Source: Candidatus Liptonbacteria bacterium (GTDB taxonomy: Bacteria; Patescibacteriota; Minisyncoccia; UBA6257; 2-01-FULL-56-20). From it: a stretch of DNA of 40,929 nucleotides. The DNA lies in NCBI GenBank assembly GCA_016204335.1, contig JACQKU010000009.1, positions 1 through 40,929 of the forward strand, written 5' to 3'. Positions within the stretch are counted from its first letter, which is position 1; each line of letters starts with the position of its first letter. The position numbers were made by a program, and so were the translations under genes. This document shows, piece after piece, positions 7,691-13,779 of this stretch. The notes under the pieces are model-generated. The model worked only from the letters and a program-made list of their open reading frames with translations. It ran no database searches and had not been told where the DNA came from.

Positions 7691-8413
7691 ATGAAAAAAT
7701 ATATTTTCGGCGCCATCGGCTCAATAATGCCCGCTTTTGCAATCGGCGGCGCTGTTTTTGCGCATGGAATGTCTGCCACGACAGGAATCGAAGAGATGAG
7801 CAATGTCGCAATGGTCTCAGATGGCCATACCGCCATCGAAGAAGCTGAAGGAAAAGCGGTTTGGGAAAAACTCCAAAACAAAGAGCTGGCTTGCAAGGAT
7901 TTATCCGATGACAATTTCGGAGCTCTCGGCGAATATTTTATGGGCCGGATGACGGGGACTTCTCATGAAGCGGTGAATAATATGATGATTCAGATGCTCG
8001 GTGAACAAGGTGAAGAGCAAATGCATGCGGTTATGGGCAAGCGTCTGAGCGACTGCGACGCTTCCGCCGCGTTCCCGCCGCAAGGAGTCGGCTTTATGCC
8101 TATGATGCAAATGATTACGGGAGGCCTGCCTGCCGGTCAGGCAGGGTGGTCGTCTCCCGTTGGTTCCAGTCAATTAAACAATTCAATGATGAATTTCGGA
8201 TTTACGCCTTTGGGCGGATTCGGCTGGATTTTTATGATTTTCTGGTGGGTACTGATAATCGCCGGCGTTGTGGCGCTTATCAAATGGCTGGGCGGCCAGT
8301 CCCGCGGCTCGCACGGCCATGACAAGTCGCCGGTTGAAATTTTGAAAGAGCGATACGCAAAAGGCGAAATTGACAGAAAAGAGTTTGAAGAAAAAAAGAG
8401 AGAAGTCCAATAA
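7691..8413 (+). CDS. exported membrane protein with C-terminal SHOCT domain
   Basis: The product has 240 residues when started at the ATG 7691; the frame reaches back to 7655, but the signal peptide begins at this Met (MKKYIFGAIGS, hydrophobic to about residue 26). The middle is Met-rich with a few Cys. A membrane helix lies near residues 180-200 (FGWIFMIFWWVLIIAGVVALI). The last 30 residues (SPVEILKERYAKGEID...) match the SHOCT oligomerisation motif. The peptide GLPAGQAGW is encoded by a GCCTGCCTGCCGG-type repeat (8125-8145), an in-frame insertion. The gene ends the + strand run, and a strong terminator follows. Confidence 0.78.
   Translation: MKKYIFGAIGSIMPAFAIGGAVFAHGMSATTGIEEMSNVAMVSDGHTAIEEAEGKAVWEKLQNKELACKDLSDDNFGALGEYFMGRMTGTSHEAVNNMMIQMLGEQGEEQMHAVMGKRLSDCDASAAFPPQGVGFMPMMQMITGGLPAGQAGWSSPVGSSQLNNSMMNFGFTPLGGFGWIFMIFWWVLIIAGVVALIKWLGGQSRGSHGHDKSPVEILKERYAKGEIDRKEFEEKKREVQ
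8125..8145. repeat. CCTGCCTGCCGG..CAGGCAGG palindromic repeat
   Basis: An imperfect palindrome lies within the SHOCT gene. A related copy is at 21695-21716 inside murC. Both are translated in frame, giving PAGQAG and PAGRRAS peptides. Confidence 0.65.
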
Positions 8414-8421
8414 TAATAAAG

Positions 8422-8454
8422 AAAACCGCCTGACAATTGGCGGTTTTTCTTTTT
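8422..8454 (+). terminator. intrinsic terminator after the metal/redox run
   Basis: The stem AAACCGCC (8423-8430) pairs with GGCGGTTT (8439-8446) around loop TGACAATT and is followed by TTTCTTTTT. It begins 9 nt after the SHOCT gene stop. The following 120 bp (8455-8578) hold no other feature I can support. Confidence 0.88.
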
Positions 8455-8578
8455 CCGGATGCCTGTCGGCAACCTTTCCGATTCATACAACATGGCTGTG
8501 CTCTCCGATCTGGTACCAAAACCTTGCAGGCAGTATAAGCATTTTTTAAGGGTCGGAACAGGGGAGTAACTGACCCCT

Positions 8579-9286
8579 CTAGGTCAGGGATTTATTTAAG
8601 AAGAAGGATCTAATGTCCATCGCTGCATTAATATGGTCTTCTAGTCTAAGAATCGCGGAATCTTCACCGCGTCTTTCCCGTGGAATATAGTCAATCAAAT
8701 CAAAATATTTAAAATTCTCGCAACCTGATCTTCGTACCGCTTCTACGGCATCTTCGATTCTCCTGGCTTCTAGAGAATCGTTATAAGGCGATGGTTTCCC
8801 ATCTTTATCCCTGTACATCCAATCATGTTTTTTTGCGAAATTCTCCAAATATTCCTTGCCGATAGCCGTTTCGATTAATTTTTCTAACTCAGGTGTCCAT
8901 TCCGGGACCTGAAACTCTACGGTTTTACCGTAACCCACAAAGGCAGCTCGAACTTTGAGATTCGGATCTTGAAGCTCCAAACTTCTAACTCCTGTTGGCG
9001 GGATAGCGATGCCCTCAATAAGTGCGTCTTTCTTTTGATTATTTAGTAATCTTATTAAGCCAATTGTACCAATCCAGGCCGGAGTATCCTCGCCTGTTCT
9101 AAGCTCCGGTATTTCCGGCATCTTTTCCTCGCGGGGATCACGTTTCGTGATAAACCAATAAAGTTGACTCGTGCTTGCGCGGATAAGGTCCGTCGAATTC
9201 CGATACATAGGCTTCTGCGAACAAATGCATGGAGTTATGACCGTCGATTTTCGCATCCCAGGCACTCCGCCGATGAGATAGATCAT
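8579..9286 (-). CDS. P-loop kinase-like protein
   Basis: The product has 235 residues from the ATG at 9286. The much longer open frame to 9538 runs through dispersed repeats and a tRNA-like sequence and is not credible as protein. The N-terminus MIYLIGGVPGMRKST is a Walker A loop, with Lys-Ser-Thr kept but Arg before Lys. The segment NSTDLIRA about 14 residues later resembles the substrate-side motif of small-molecule P-loop kinases (2-phosphoglycerate-kinase-like). The rest is acidic, mixed alpha/beta, with a C-terminal IRSFFLNKSLT tail. The substrate is unknown. The gap between KST and STD is a little short for the family, so activity is uncertain. Confidence 0.68.
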   Translation of the reverse strand: MIYLIGGVPGMRKSTVITPCICSQKPMYRNSTDLIRASTSQLYWFITKRDPREEKMPEIPELRTGEDTPAWIGTIGLIRLLNNQKKDALIEGIAIPPTGVRSLELQDPNLKVRAAFVGYGKTVEFQVPEWTPELEKLIETAIGKEYLENFAKKHDWMYRDKDGKPSPYNDSLEARRIEDAVEAVRRSGCENFKYFDLIDYIPRERRGEDSAILRLEDHINAAMDIRSFFLNKSLT

Positions 9287-9336
9287 AGAGTTTAGAGTTT
9301 GGTTGGTTTTTTTTGTATTCCGTCTTCTCCGGTCTG

Positions 9337-9364
9337 CCTCGACTTGTGGTGAGCGTAGTCGAAT
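9337..9364. repeat. dispersed TCGACTT..AGTCGAA repeat
   Basis: CCTCGACTTGTGGTGAGCGT followed by AGTCGAAT forms a small hairpin of the same family as 34823-34864. It lies in the intergenic stretch 9287-9463 upstream of the kinase-like gene. Confidence 0.6.
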
Positions 9365-9396
9365 CCGTACTGCGCCGACTGGTGATAGGTGACATG

Positions 9397-9446
9397 GATT
9401 CTCCGCCAAAGGCGGATGCACCTTTGGCGCAGAACCAAGATACTGG
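9397..9446. repeat. 50-bp direct repeat, copy 1
   Basis: The block begins GGATTCTCCGCC and ends AACCAAGATACT. It contains two small palindromes, CCGCCAAAGGCGG and CCTTTGGCGC. It is nearly identical to 10634-10683 in the same orientation. In both places a tRNA-Gln-like 3' end follows 18-20 bp to the right, so repeat plus tRNA form one duplicated unit. Confidence 0.8.
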
Positions 9447-9462
9447 GCTTTCCCGCACATAG

Positions 9463-9609
9463 CTGGGGGACAGGGATTCGAACCCCAATTTTTTGGTTCA
9501 GAGCCAAACGGCCTATTTACCCCGCTAAGTGGGGCCATTCACCCCGCCAAATTTTCTTCTCCGAATTGCTGGCTTCCTCGGGCTCGGATTTTTGAAAATC
9601 GTTCCCCCA
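9463..9609 (-). pseudogene. interrupted tRNA-Gln(CTG)-like gene
   Basis: Read on the minus strand the right part is a clear tRNA: anticodon arm TTTGG-CTCTGAA-CCAAA (anticodon CTG, glutamine), a T arm with loop TTCGAAT (9474-9480) and acceptor TCCCCCA (9464-9470). A matching 5' acceptor TGGGGGA is found only at 9603-9609, about 60 nt too far away. The D loop also carries a 19-nt insert (9516-9534) absent from the intact tRNA-Gln at 10700. It is most likely a tRNA gene broken by repeat insertion; an unusual split or processed tRNA cannot be excluded. Confidence 0.55.
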
Positions 9610-9670
9610 CATAGCTCCCAGAGGATACCTTGATTTTACCAAATTGATGCTCCTCGGACGGTTTTTAAAA

Positions 9671-10516
9671 TTAAGTAACACCAGAAATTCTTTTTGCAAT
9701 TTCGTATTGTTTCTCCGTTAATTCTAAATGACACTTACCGCACTTATACAAATTAGAATCGCCATCTGATAAGAAAACAGAGGAGTAATCGATTGATGAT
9801 GCATAGGGAGTTCCCCACGCATTTTTATTACCATCTAACGAGAACGAGTCTGAGCCGCAACGAGGACATTTGTTGGTAACCTCAAATATTGACGCACGCT
9901 GGATGAGAGGAGTGACCAAATATGGGTTTTTCCAGCTTTGATTTTGAGTTGGTCCAATCATTTTTCTAACTTCTTCTTCTAAAACTTGCTCAAGCTCTTT
10001 TTCGGTATACTTTTTCTTTGGTTTGCCGTTCTTTATATTTTCTTTGCCCAGCAGAGAGATAGCCATCTTTGAAATTTTTTCCCAGATCGTACCCATTTTT
10101 TTAATGACATCTTCAACCTCAAAGACGATTTTGTCATCAGACTTATATCCGTGCACAAAATGGTTCCGGACTATATAGATATCTCTCAACGCCTGGATTT
10201 CATCAGGGGTGAAAGCTTCTTTAAAAACAATCGCGAATCTGTTTATAATATTTTCTATTTTCACTGTCTCGATGTCCATTTCCTTTTTGAGCGCAACTGC
10301 TGAGAGCGAGTCATCGTCCTTTAATCGCGCGACATCAAAAATCAAAAATGGGTTTTCGCTATGCAGTTTAACTTTTAGCAGCTTCTCTGTTGTTACACAA
10401 AAAGAAACTATGGAATCTGGCAAATCTTCCAGTATAGGATTTTCAGCACTTAGAAATTCATCTACCCGGGAATAGAGAGACAATAAGTATCTATGATTCA
10501 ATTTCCTCTTTTGCAT
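9671..10516 (-). CDS. HEPN-like protein with C-terminal zinc ribbon
   Basis: The product has 281 residues. The N-terminal 160 are helical and contain R-N-H-F-V-H at 117-122, the R-x4-H motif of HEPN RNases, preceded by a helix IQALRDIYIV as in HEPN folds. A Lys/Glu-rich linker (about 160-190) leads to a zinc ribbon with Cys217, Cys220, Cys259 and Cys262. HEPN proteins often act as toxins or defence RNases that cut RNA, including tRNA. No antitoxin gene is adjacent. The gene lies between two tRNA-Gln-like sequences and two copies of a 50-bp repeat, as if carried in. The HEPN call rests on one motif and predicted helices. Confidence 0.6.
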   Translation of the reverse strand: MQKRKLNHRYLLSLYSRVDEFLSAENPILEDLPDSIVSFCVTTEKLLKVKLHSENPFLIFDVARLKDDDSLSAVALKKEMDIETVKIENIINRFAIVFKEAFTPDEIQALRDIYIVRNHFVHGYKSDDKIVFEVEDVIKKMGTIWEKISKMAISLLGKENIKNGKPKKKYTEKELEQVLEEEVRKMIGPTQNQSWKNPYLVTPLIQRASIFEVTNKCPRCGSDSFSLDGNKNAWGTPYASSIDYSSVFLSDGDSNLYKCGKCHLELTEKQYEIAKRISGVT

Positions 10517-10633
10517 TGTTTTGTAGCTCTTCGTAAATTTTCTATTTATCCCTTGAGTTTGAAAAACTCTCGGGACGATTGAAAGTGTAAGTTGCGAATA
10601 CGCAACAACACTTTCTAATCGGCTGCCGGGCAG

Positions 10634-10683
10634 GGATTCTCCGCCTAAGGCGGATGCGCCTTTGGCGCAGAACCAAGATACTC
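10634..10683. repeat. 50-bp direct repeat, copy 2
   Basis: This is the second copy of the block at 9397-9446, same orientation, with only a few base differences. It is followed rightward by the intact tRNA-Gln gene. A fragment of the same theme (CTCCGCATGAGGCGGATCCG) recurs at 10799-10818. Confidence 0.8.
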
Positions 10684-10699
10684 AATTTTTTCTGCAGTG

Positions 10700-10770
10700 C
10701 TGGGGGACTAGGAATCGAACCTAGATACTGGGCTTCAAAGGCCCATGTCCTACCGTTAGACGATCCCCCA
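10700..10770 (-). tRNA. tRNA-Gln (anticodon TTG)
   Basis: The minus strand folds as a standard tRNA: acceptor TGGGGGA/TCCCCCA, D stem GTCT/GGAC, anticodon arm TGGGC-CTTTGAA-GCCCA with anticodon TTG, and T arm CTAGG-TTCGATT-CCTAG. No CCA end is encoded. The acceptor stem continues outward as a 13-bp inverted repeat in the flanks (10688-10700 and 10771-10783), which is unusual. A TTG anticodon can also read CAG by wobble, so the broken CTG-type gene at 9463-9609 need not be essential. Confidence 0.87.
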
Positions 10771-10828
10771 GCACTGCAGAAAATACTATTGAGCCTTCTC
10801 CGCATGAGGCGGATCCGCCCAGGGAGGA

Positions 10829-10881
10829 AAAGGCCCATGTCCTATTTACCCGCCTCCGGAGGGCCATTAGACGACTCCCCA
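10829..10881 (-). pseudogene. tRNA-Gln 5'-half fragment with D-loop insert
   Basis: On the minus strand this copies the first half of the neighbouring tRNA-Gln: TGGGGAG, then TCGTCTAATGG, then a 19-nt insert (10845-10863), then TAGGACATGGGCCTTT. After that the match ends and no 3' half follows. The insert occupies the same D-loop point as in the sequence at 9463-9609. Confidence 0.65.
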
Positions 10882-10888
10882 ATAACTC

Positions 10889-10897
10889 TGCTATAAT
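10889..10897 (+). promoter_or_regulatory. extended -10 promoter, leaderless
   Basis: TGCTATAAT (10889-10897) is an extended -10 box ending 9 nt before the ATG at 10907, so the mRNA leader would be about 2-3 nt. Confidence 0.65.
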
Positions 10898-10906
10898 ATA
10901 CCGTAA

Positions 10907-11410
10907 ATGAAAAATAAAAGAAATAAAACTATTTTGACGATTGTATTGGCGGTTGCGGCGGGGTTCGGACTTTTGGGATTCGGGAGCATTAAGCAATTTT
11001 TCGGCGGCAGTTCCGGCGCGCTTGTTTCCACGCGCTCGCTCGCGATGGGCTGTACGCTCGATATGTACACGCGATTTCACATTCATCCGCGCCTCCGAAT
11101 CGTCATAAACGGCGCGGAACAGATTATTCCGGCAAGCATCGGCGTTTCGCCTTCCTGCATGCATCCGCTCCATACGCACGATACTATTGGAACGATTCAC
11201 ATTGAGTCCCCGGAACAAAGGGACTTTACGCTCGGTGATTTCTTCGCGGTCTGGAACAAGCCGTTCGACAAGAGTCAGGTTTTGGATTACAAAGCCGATG
11301 CCACTCACGAAATTGTTATGGCAGTCGGCGGCCAGCCGAGCGATGCGTACGAAAATCTCATATTCAAAGACAACCAGCAGATTGTGATTGAGTATAAATC
11401 GAAAAAGTGA
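10907..11410 (+). CDS. anchored extracytoplasmic protein with HTHD motif
   Basis: The product has 167 residues. Residues 8-28 are hydrophobic (signal anchor). The mature part is predicted beta-rich and includes SCMHPLHTHDTIGTIHIES, a cluster of Cys, Met and three His that could bind a metal, and further Met/Cys (AMGCTLDMY). It looks like an exported single-domain protein of a cupin- or cupredoxin-like nature, but I cannot assign a named family. It is convergent with fmt, whose stop lies 5 bp beyond its own. Confidence 0.75.
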   Translation: MKNKRNKTILTIVLAVAAGFGLLGFGSIKQFFGGSSGALVSTRSLAMGCTLDMYTRFHIHPRLRIVINGAEQIIPASIGVSPSCMHPLHTHDTIGTIHIESPEQRDFTLGDFFAVWNKPFDKSQVLDYKADATHEIVMAVGGQPSDAYENLIFKDNQQIVIEYKSKK

Positions 11411-11415
11411 CTGAT

Positions 11416-12294
11416 TCAAAATTCGCCGTGAAACATTTTCGGTTTTTCTCCTTCAATCTGAATTTGTTTAAGTTTCAGTTTCCCCGCGACTAATTCCGAT
11501 TCCAGCAATTTTACCTGTTTTCCTTTCAAAATCGTCCACGCGCCCGGCTCGGGATTGAACGCGCGGATTTTTCGCTCGATTTCAATGGCTTTTTCCGGAG
11601 CGGTTCCAGCCTCTGCTTTGAGCAAATCTTCCGGTTCCACAAAAGCGTCTTTTCTTTCGAATTTTTTCGTATACGTAGCTTTCGATTCATTCTGGGTTTG
11701 CGGCGCTATTTCCTTGTTCAAAAATTTAGGCAGTGTTTCAACAAGCAACTCGCCGCCAGTTTTCGCCAACATTCTCATCAGCGATTCATAATTCATAATC
11801 CTTGATTCATGATTTTTCAATTCTCGCCGTGCGAGAATTGGTCCATGGTCCATTTTGTCGTCTAAAAGATAAAGCGTTACGCCGGTTTCCTCGTCGCCAC
11901 TCAGGATAGCTGATTGAATGGGGGATGCGCCGCGATATTTCGGGAGAAGCGAGGGATGCGCGCCGATAACGCCGAGTCGCGGGACATCAATCAGTTTTTG
12001 CGGGAGAATCTGCGCGTACGCGGCGACGATAAAAAAATCAGGTTTTAGAGACAGGAAATGAGAGACAAGAGATGACGGGTTTTCCGGCTGGAGAATTTCA
12101 ATTTTATTCTCCAATTTTCCGTTTTTTACAATTTGCTTAACGGGCGGCGGCATTATGATTTTTTTTCTGCCGACCGGTCGGTCGGGATTGCAAACAACCG
12201 CGGTCGGAATAAAACCGCAGCCAATCAGTTTTTGCAAAATGACGGCAGCGAATTCTGGAGTGCCGAAGAAAACGAATTTAGAATCAAGAAACAT
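11416..12294 (-). CDS. fmt: methionyl-tRNA formyltransferase
   Basis: The product has 292 residues. It transfers formyl from 10-formyl-THF to initiator Met-tRNA. The family pattern VFFGTPEFA at the N-terminus and HPSLLPKYRGASPIQ (113-127) are clear, and Asp149 matches the catalytic Asp in the DHG segment. The residue two before His113, normally the catalytic Asn of N-x-H, is Gly111. Near residue 160 a dispersed-repeat peptide NHESRIMNYES is inserted. It begins 10 nt after def, forming the common def-fmt pair. The C-terminal domain is present but short. Confidence 0.92.
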   Translation of the reverse strand: MFLDSKFVFFGTPEFAAVILQKLIGCGFIPTAVVCNPDRPVGRKKIIMPPPVKQIVKNGKLENKIEILQPENPSSLVSHFLSLKPDFFIVAAYAQILPQKLIDVPRLGVIGAHPSLLPKYRGASPIQSAILSGDEETGVTLYLLDDKMDHGPILARRELKNHESRIMNYESLMRMLAKTGGELLVETLPKFLNKEIAPQTQNESKATYTKKFERKDAFVEPEDLLKAEAGTAPEKAIEIERKIRAFNPEPGAWTILKGKQVKLLESELVAGKLKLKQIQIEGEKPKMFHGEF

Positions 12295-12304
12295 GAATCA
12301 AGAA

Positions 12305-12892
12305 TCAAGCGCCGGATTTTTTCTTCAGCCGCTCCGAAACAGGCATACGATAAATCTCCTTTGCTTTGTCGATGAATAACTTGCCGTTCAAATGGTCCAT
12401 CTCGTGCTGGAATACTTTCGCGAGAAGCCCCCACGCTTTTATTTTGAGCGGTTTTCCGTTTTTGTCGAAACCGGCGAGAACCACTTTTTCAGGTCGGTCC
12501 ACCAGTCCGTAAACGCCCGGCACGCTTAAACATCCTTCTTCCATCGGAACGGTTTCGCGCGAATACTTCATGATTTCCGGATTGAACACGGCGTAGAACG
12601 CGGACTCACGATGATAGCTATGCTGATTTACGCTTGCTCTGGATACGCCTTTATCCGCGTCCGTATCCGCGCTAATCCGAGTCTGGGGAATTTGCGCCAC
12701 GAATACTCGCATGTCCAAACCTATTTGGTTCGCGCTCAAGCCGATTCCCCGCGCCTGCCTCATCGCCTTTCTCATTCCGATAATCAATTCCTGAATTTCC
12801 CGCCGGCTGAATTTTTTGAAATCAAACTCCGCGGTTTTCTTCCGCAAAAACCGCTCGTCTTTTTTATTTTCAACCGTTACGATTTTGTCCAT
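12305..12892 (-). CDS. def: peptide deformylase
   Basis: The product has 195 residues. It removes the N-formyl group from new proteins, using a metal held by one Cys and two His. All three motifs are intact: GIGLSANQIG (49-58), EGCLS (119-123, Cys121) and QHEMDH (162-167). Residues about 72-98 (ISADTDADKGVSRASVNQHS) are an in-frame insertion encoded by a dispersed repeat (12620-12680), so the loop between motifs 1 and 2 is longer than usual. It is upstream of fmt in the same operon. One copy of the 34-bp palindrome lies in its upstream region. Confidence 0.94.
   Translation of the reverse strand: MDKIVTVENKKDERFLRKKTAEFDFKKFSRREIQELIIGMRKAMRQARGIGLSANQIGLDMRVFVAQIPQTRISADTDADKGVSRASVNQHSYHRESAFYAVFNPEIMKYSRETVPMEEGCLSVPGVYGLVDRPEKVVLAGFDKNGKPLKIKAWGLLAKVFQHEMDHLNGKLFIDKAKEIYRMPVSERLKKKSGA
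12620..12680. repeat. dispersed ATCCGCG/GCTGATTTACGC repeat inside def
   Basis: GCTGATTTACGC and TATCCGCG words occur here and, more densely, at 26189-26280 in gltX. Related CGCGGAT and GTCTGCGC words occur at 20431-20471 and 21371-21445 in murC. All are translated in frame. Confidence 0.65.
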
Positions 12893-12936
12893 ACTGCATT
12901 ATTTAAGATTCAGTTTCGTAAATTATTGCTTTTATA

Positions 12937-12970
12937 AACATCCTTATAAACTCCAGTTTATTAGGATGTT
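12937..12970. promoter_or_regulatory. 34-bp palindrome, copy 1 (upstream of def)
   Basis: Arms AACATCCTTATAAACT and AGTTTATTAGGATGTT surround a CC centre. One base breaks the symmetry. It lies between the regulator stop and the def start. It is followed by TTGCGCGCG, as copy 3 is. It could be an operator, a bidirectional terminator or a small mobile palindrome. Confidence 0.7.
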
Positions 12971-13256
12971 ATTGCGCGCGCTGAAATGATTTTAGAAAGC
13001 TCACAAATGTTTTTCCGTAGGGCGACAGTGTGTGCTCCACGAATTTACCTCGGTATTTTTTGTTGACGAGTCCGGCTTGATGGAGTCGCCTCGCGTGTTC
13101 GCCGATGGTTTTCTCGTTTGCCCCGAGAGTTTTAACAATGTTCTCAAGAGTTATGCCTTCACCGTCGGCAATCGAAAGCAATATCTGAATGCGGTAGTGA
13201 TTCGCCATTCCCTTGAGATGCCGCTCCATTTGCTTTGCCGTTTTTATTTTCCCCAT
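12969..13256 (-). CDS. ArsR-like winged-helix transcriptional regulator
   Basis: The product has 95 residues with a compact winged HTH: MANHYRIQILLSIADGE (helices 1-2), ITLENIVKTLGANEKTIGEHARRLHQAGLV (HTH and recognition helix) and a wing KYRGKFVEHTLSPYG. It has no Cys or His cluster, so it is unlikely to be a metal sensor of the classical ArsR kind. A TATAAT lies 6 nt before the ATG, and a near-perfect palindrome covers the -35 area, so it may repress its own gene. The same palindrome stands upstream of def and rplI. Confidence 0.82.
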   Translation of the reverse strand: MGKIKTAKQMERHLKGMANHYRIQILLSIADGEGITLENIVKTLGANEKTIGEHARRLHQAGLVNKKYRGKFVEHTLSPYGKTFVSFLKSFQRAQ

Positions 13257-13262
13257 ACTTTA

Positions 13263-13268
13263 ATTATA
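13263..13268 (-). promoter_or_regulatory. -10 box of the regulator gene
   Basis: TATAAT read on the minus strand ends 6 nt before the ATG at 13256, predicting a leaderless mRNA. The palindrome at 13284-13321 overlaps where RNA polymerase would contact the -35 region. Confidence 0.65.
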
Positions 13269-13283
13269 CATTATTTACCGTAT

Positions 13284-13321
13284 ACAACATCCTTATAAAC
13301 TGGAGTTTATAAGGATGTTGT
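13284..13321. promoter_or_regulatory. 38-bp palindrome, copy 2 (regulator promoter)
   Basis: Two 18-bp arms (ACAACATCCTTATAAACT and its exact complement) flank a GG centre. Copies 1 and 3 have CC at the centre, the same core read from the other side. Position over the promoter makes this the best operator candidate in the window. Confidence 0.75.
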
Positions 13322-13384
13322 TGTCGTGTTTGAGTGAATTAGGGTGTGAAAAATTACCATCCGCAGTAAATCTGTTAAATCATG

Positions 13385-13654
13385 TTATTTGTAATTCCGT
13401 GCTTTCGTGAGTTTAACTACTGTCATAAAATACGCGCCTTTGTTTTTTATACTTTTGTTTTTGGATATCTCTTTGGCAATGCCGAGAAGTTTTTCGGGAT
13501 TGTTCTGTTTCGCCAGTTTTATGTAAAGCGACTTGTGTCCGCGGTCTTCGAGAAGCTGGGCTATTTCGAGCCCGATAAGCTGATGTTTTCGGTATACTCG
13601 AGATTTAAGAGACCGATTTTTAAGTTCTTGAATGTAATCCTCGGCTAGCGGCAT
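13385..13654 (-). CDS. small conserved-looking hypothetical protein
   Basis: The product has 89 residues, basic and helical throughout, with no signal peptide or Cys. The C-terminal half (AKEISKNKSIKNKGAYFMTVV) is Lys-rich and could bind nucleic acid. TAATAT on the minus strand ends 6 nt before the ATG, the same leaderless layout as nearby genes, which supports it as real. No named family was recognised. Confidence 0.72.
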   Translation of the reverse strand: MPLAEDYIQELKNRSLKSRVYRKHQLIGLEIAQLLEDRGHKSLYIKLAKQNNPEKLLGIAKEISKNKSIKNKGAYFMTVVKLTKARNYK

Positions 13655-13779
13655 ACTTGCATATTAGGCGTTTTTCTTCGGATTTTCAATTTTGGCGATT
13701 TGCAAACTTGCTCATTCGGCGATAGAATCAACGCCAAGACATCGGGCAATGGATATTGGATATTAAGGCGCCGGCAAAT

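Noticed and set aside
9138-9300. Frameshift inside the kinase-like gene
   Set aside because: The NSTDLIRA motif is in the same frame as the Walker A loop, so no frame change is needed.
9287-9538. 84-residue N-terminal extension of the P-loop kinase-like gene
   Set aside because: It translates dispersed repeats and tRNA-like sequence; the Walker A strand begins right at the Met of 9286.
11555-11791. 78-residue + strand ORF inside fmt
   Set aside because: It is a shadow of the conserved fmt reading frame.
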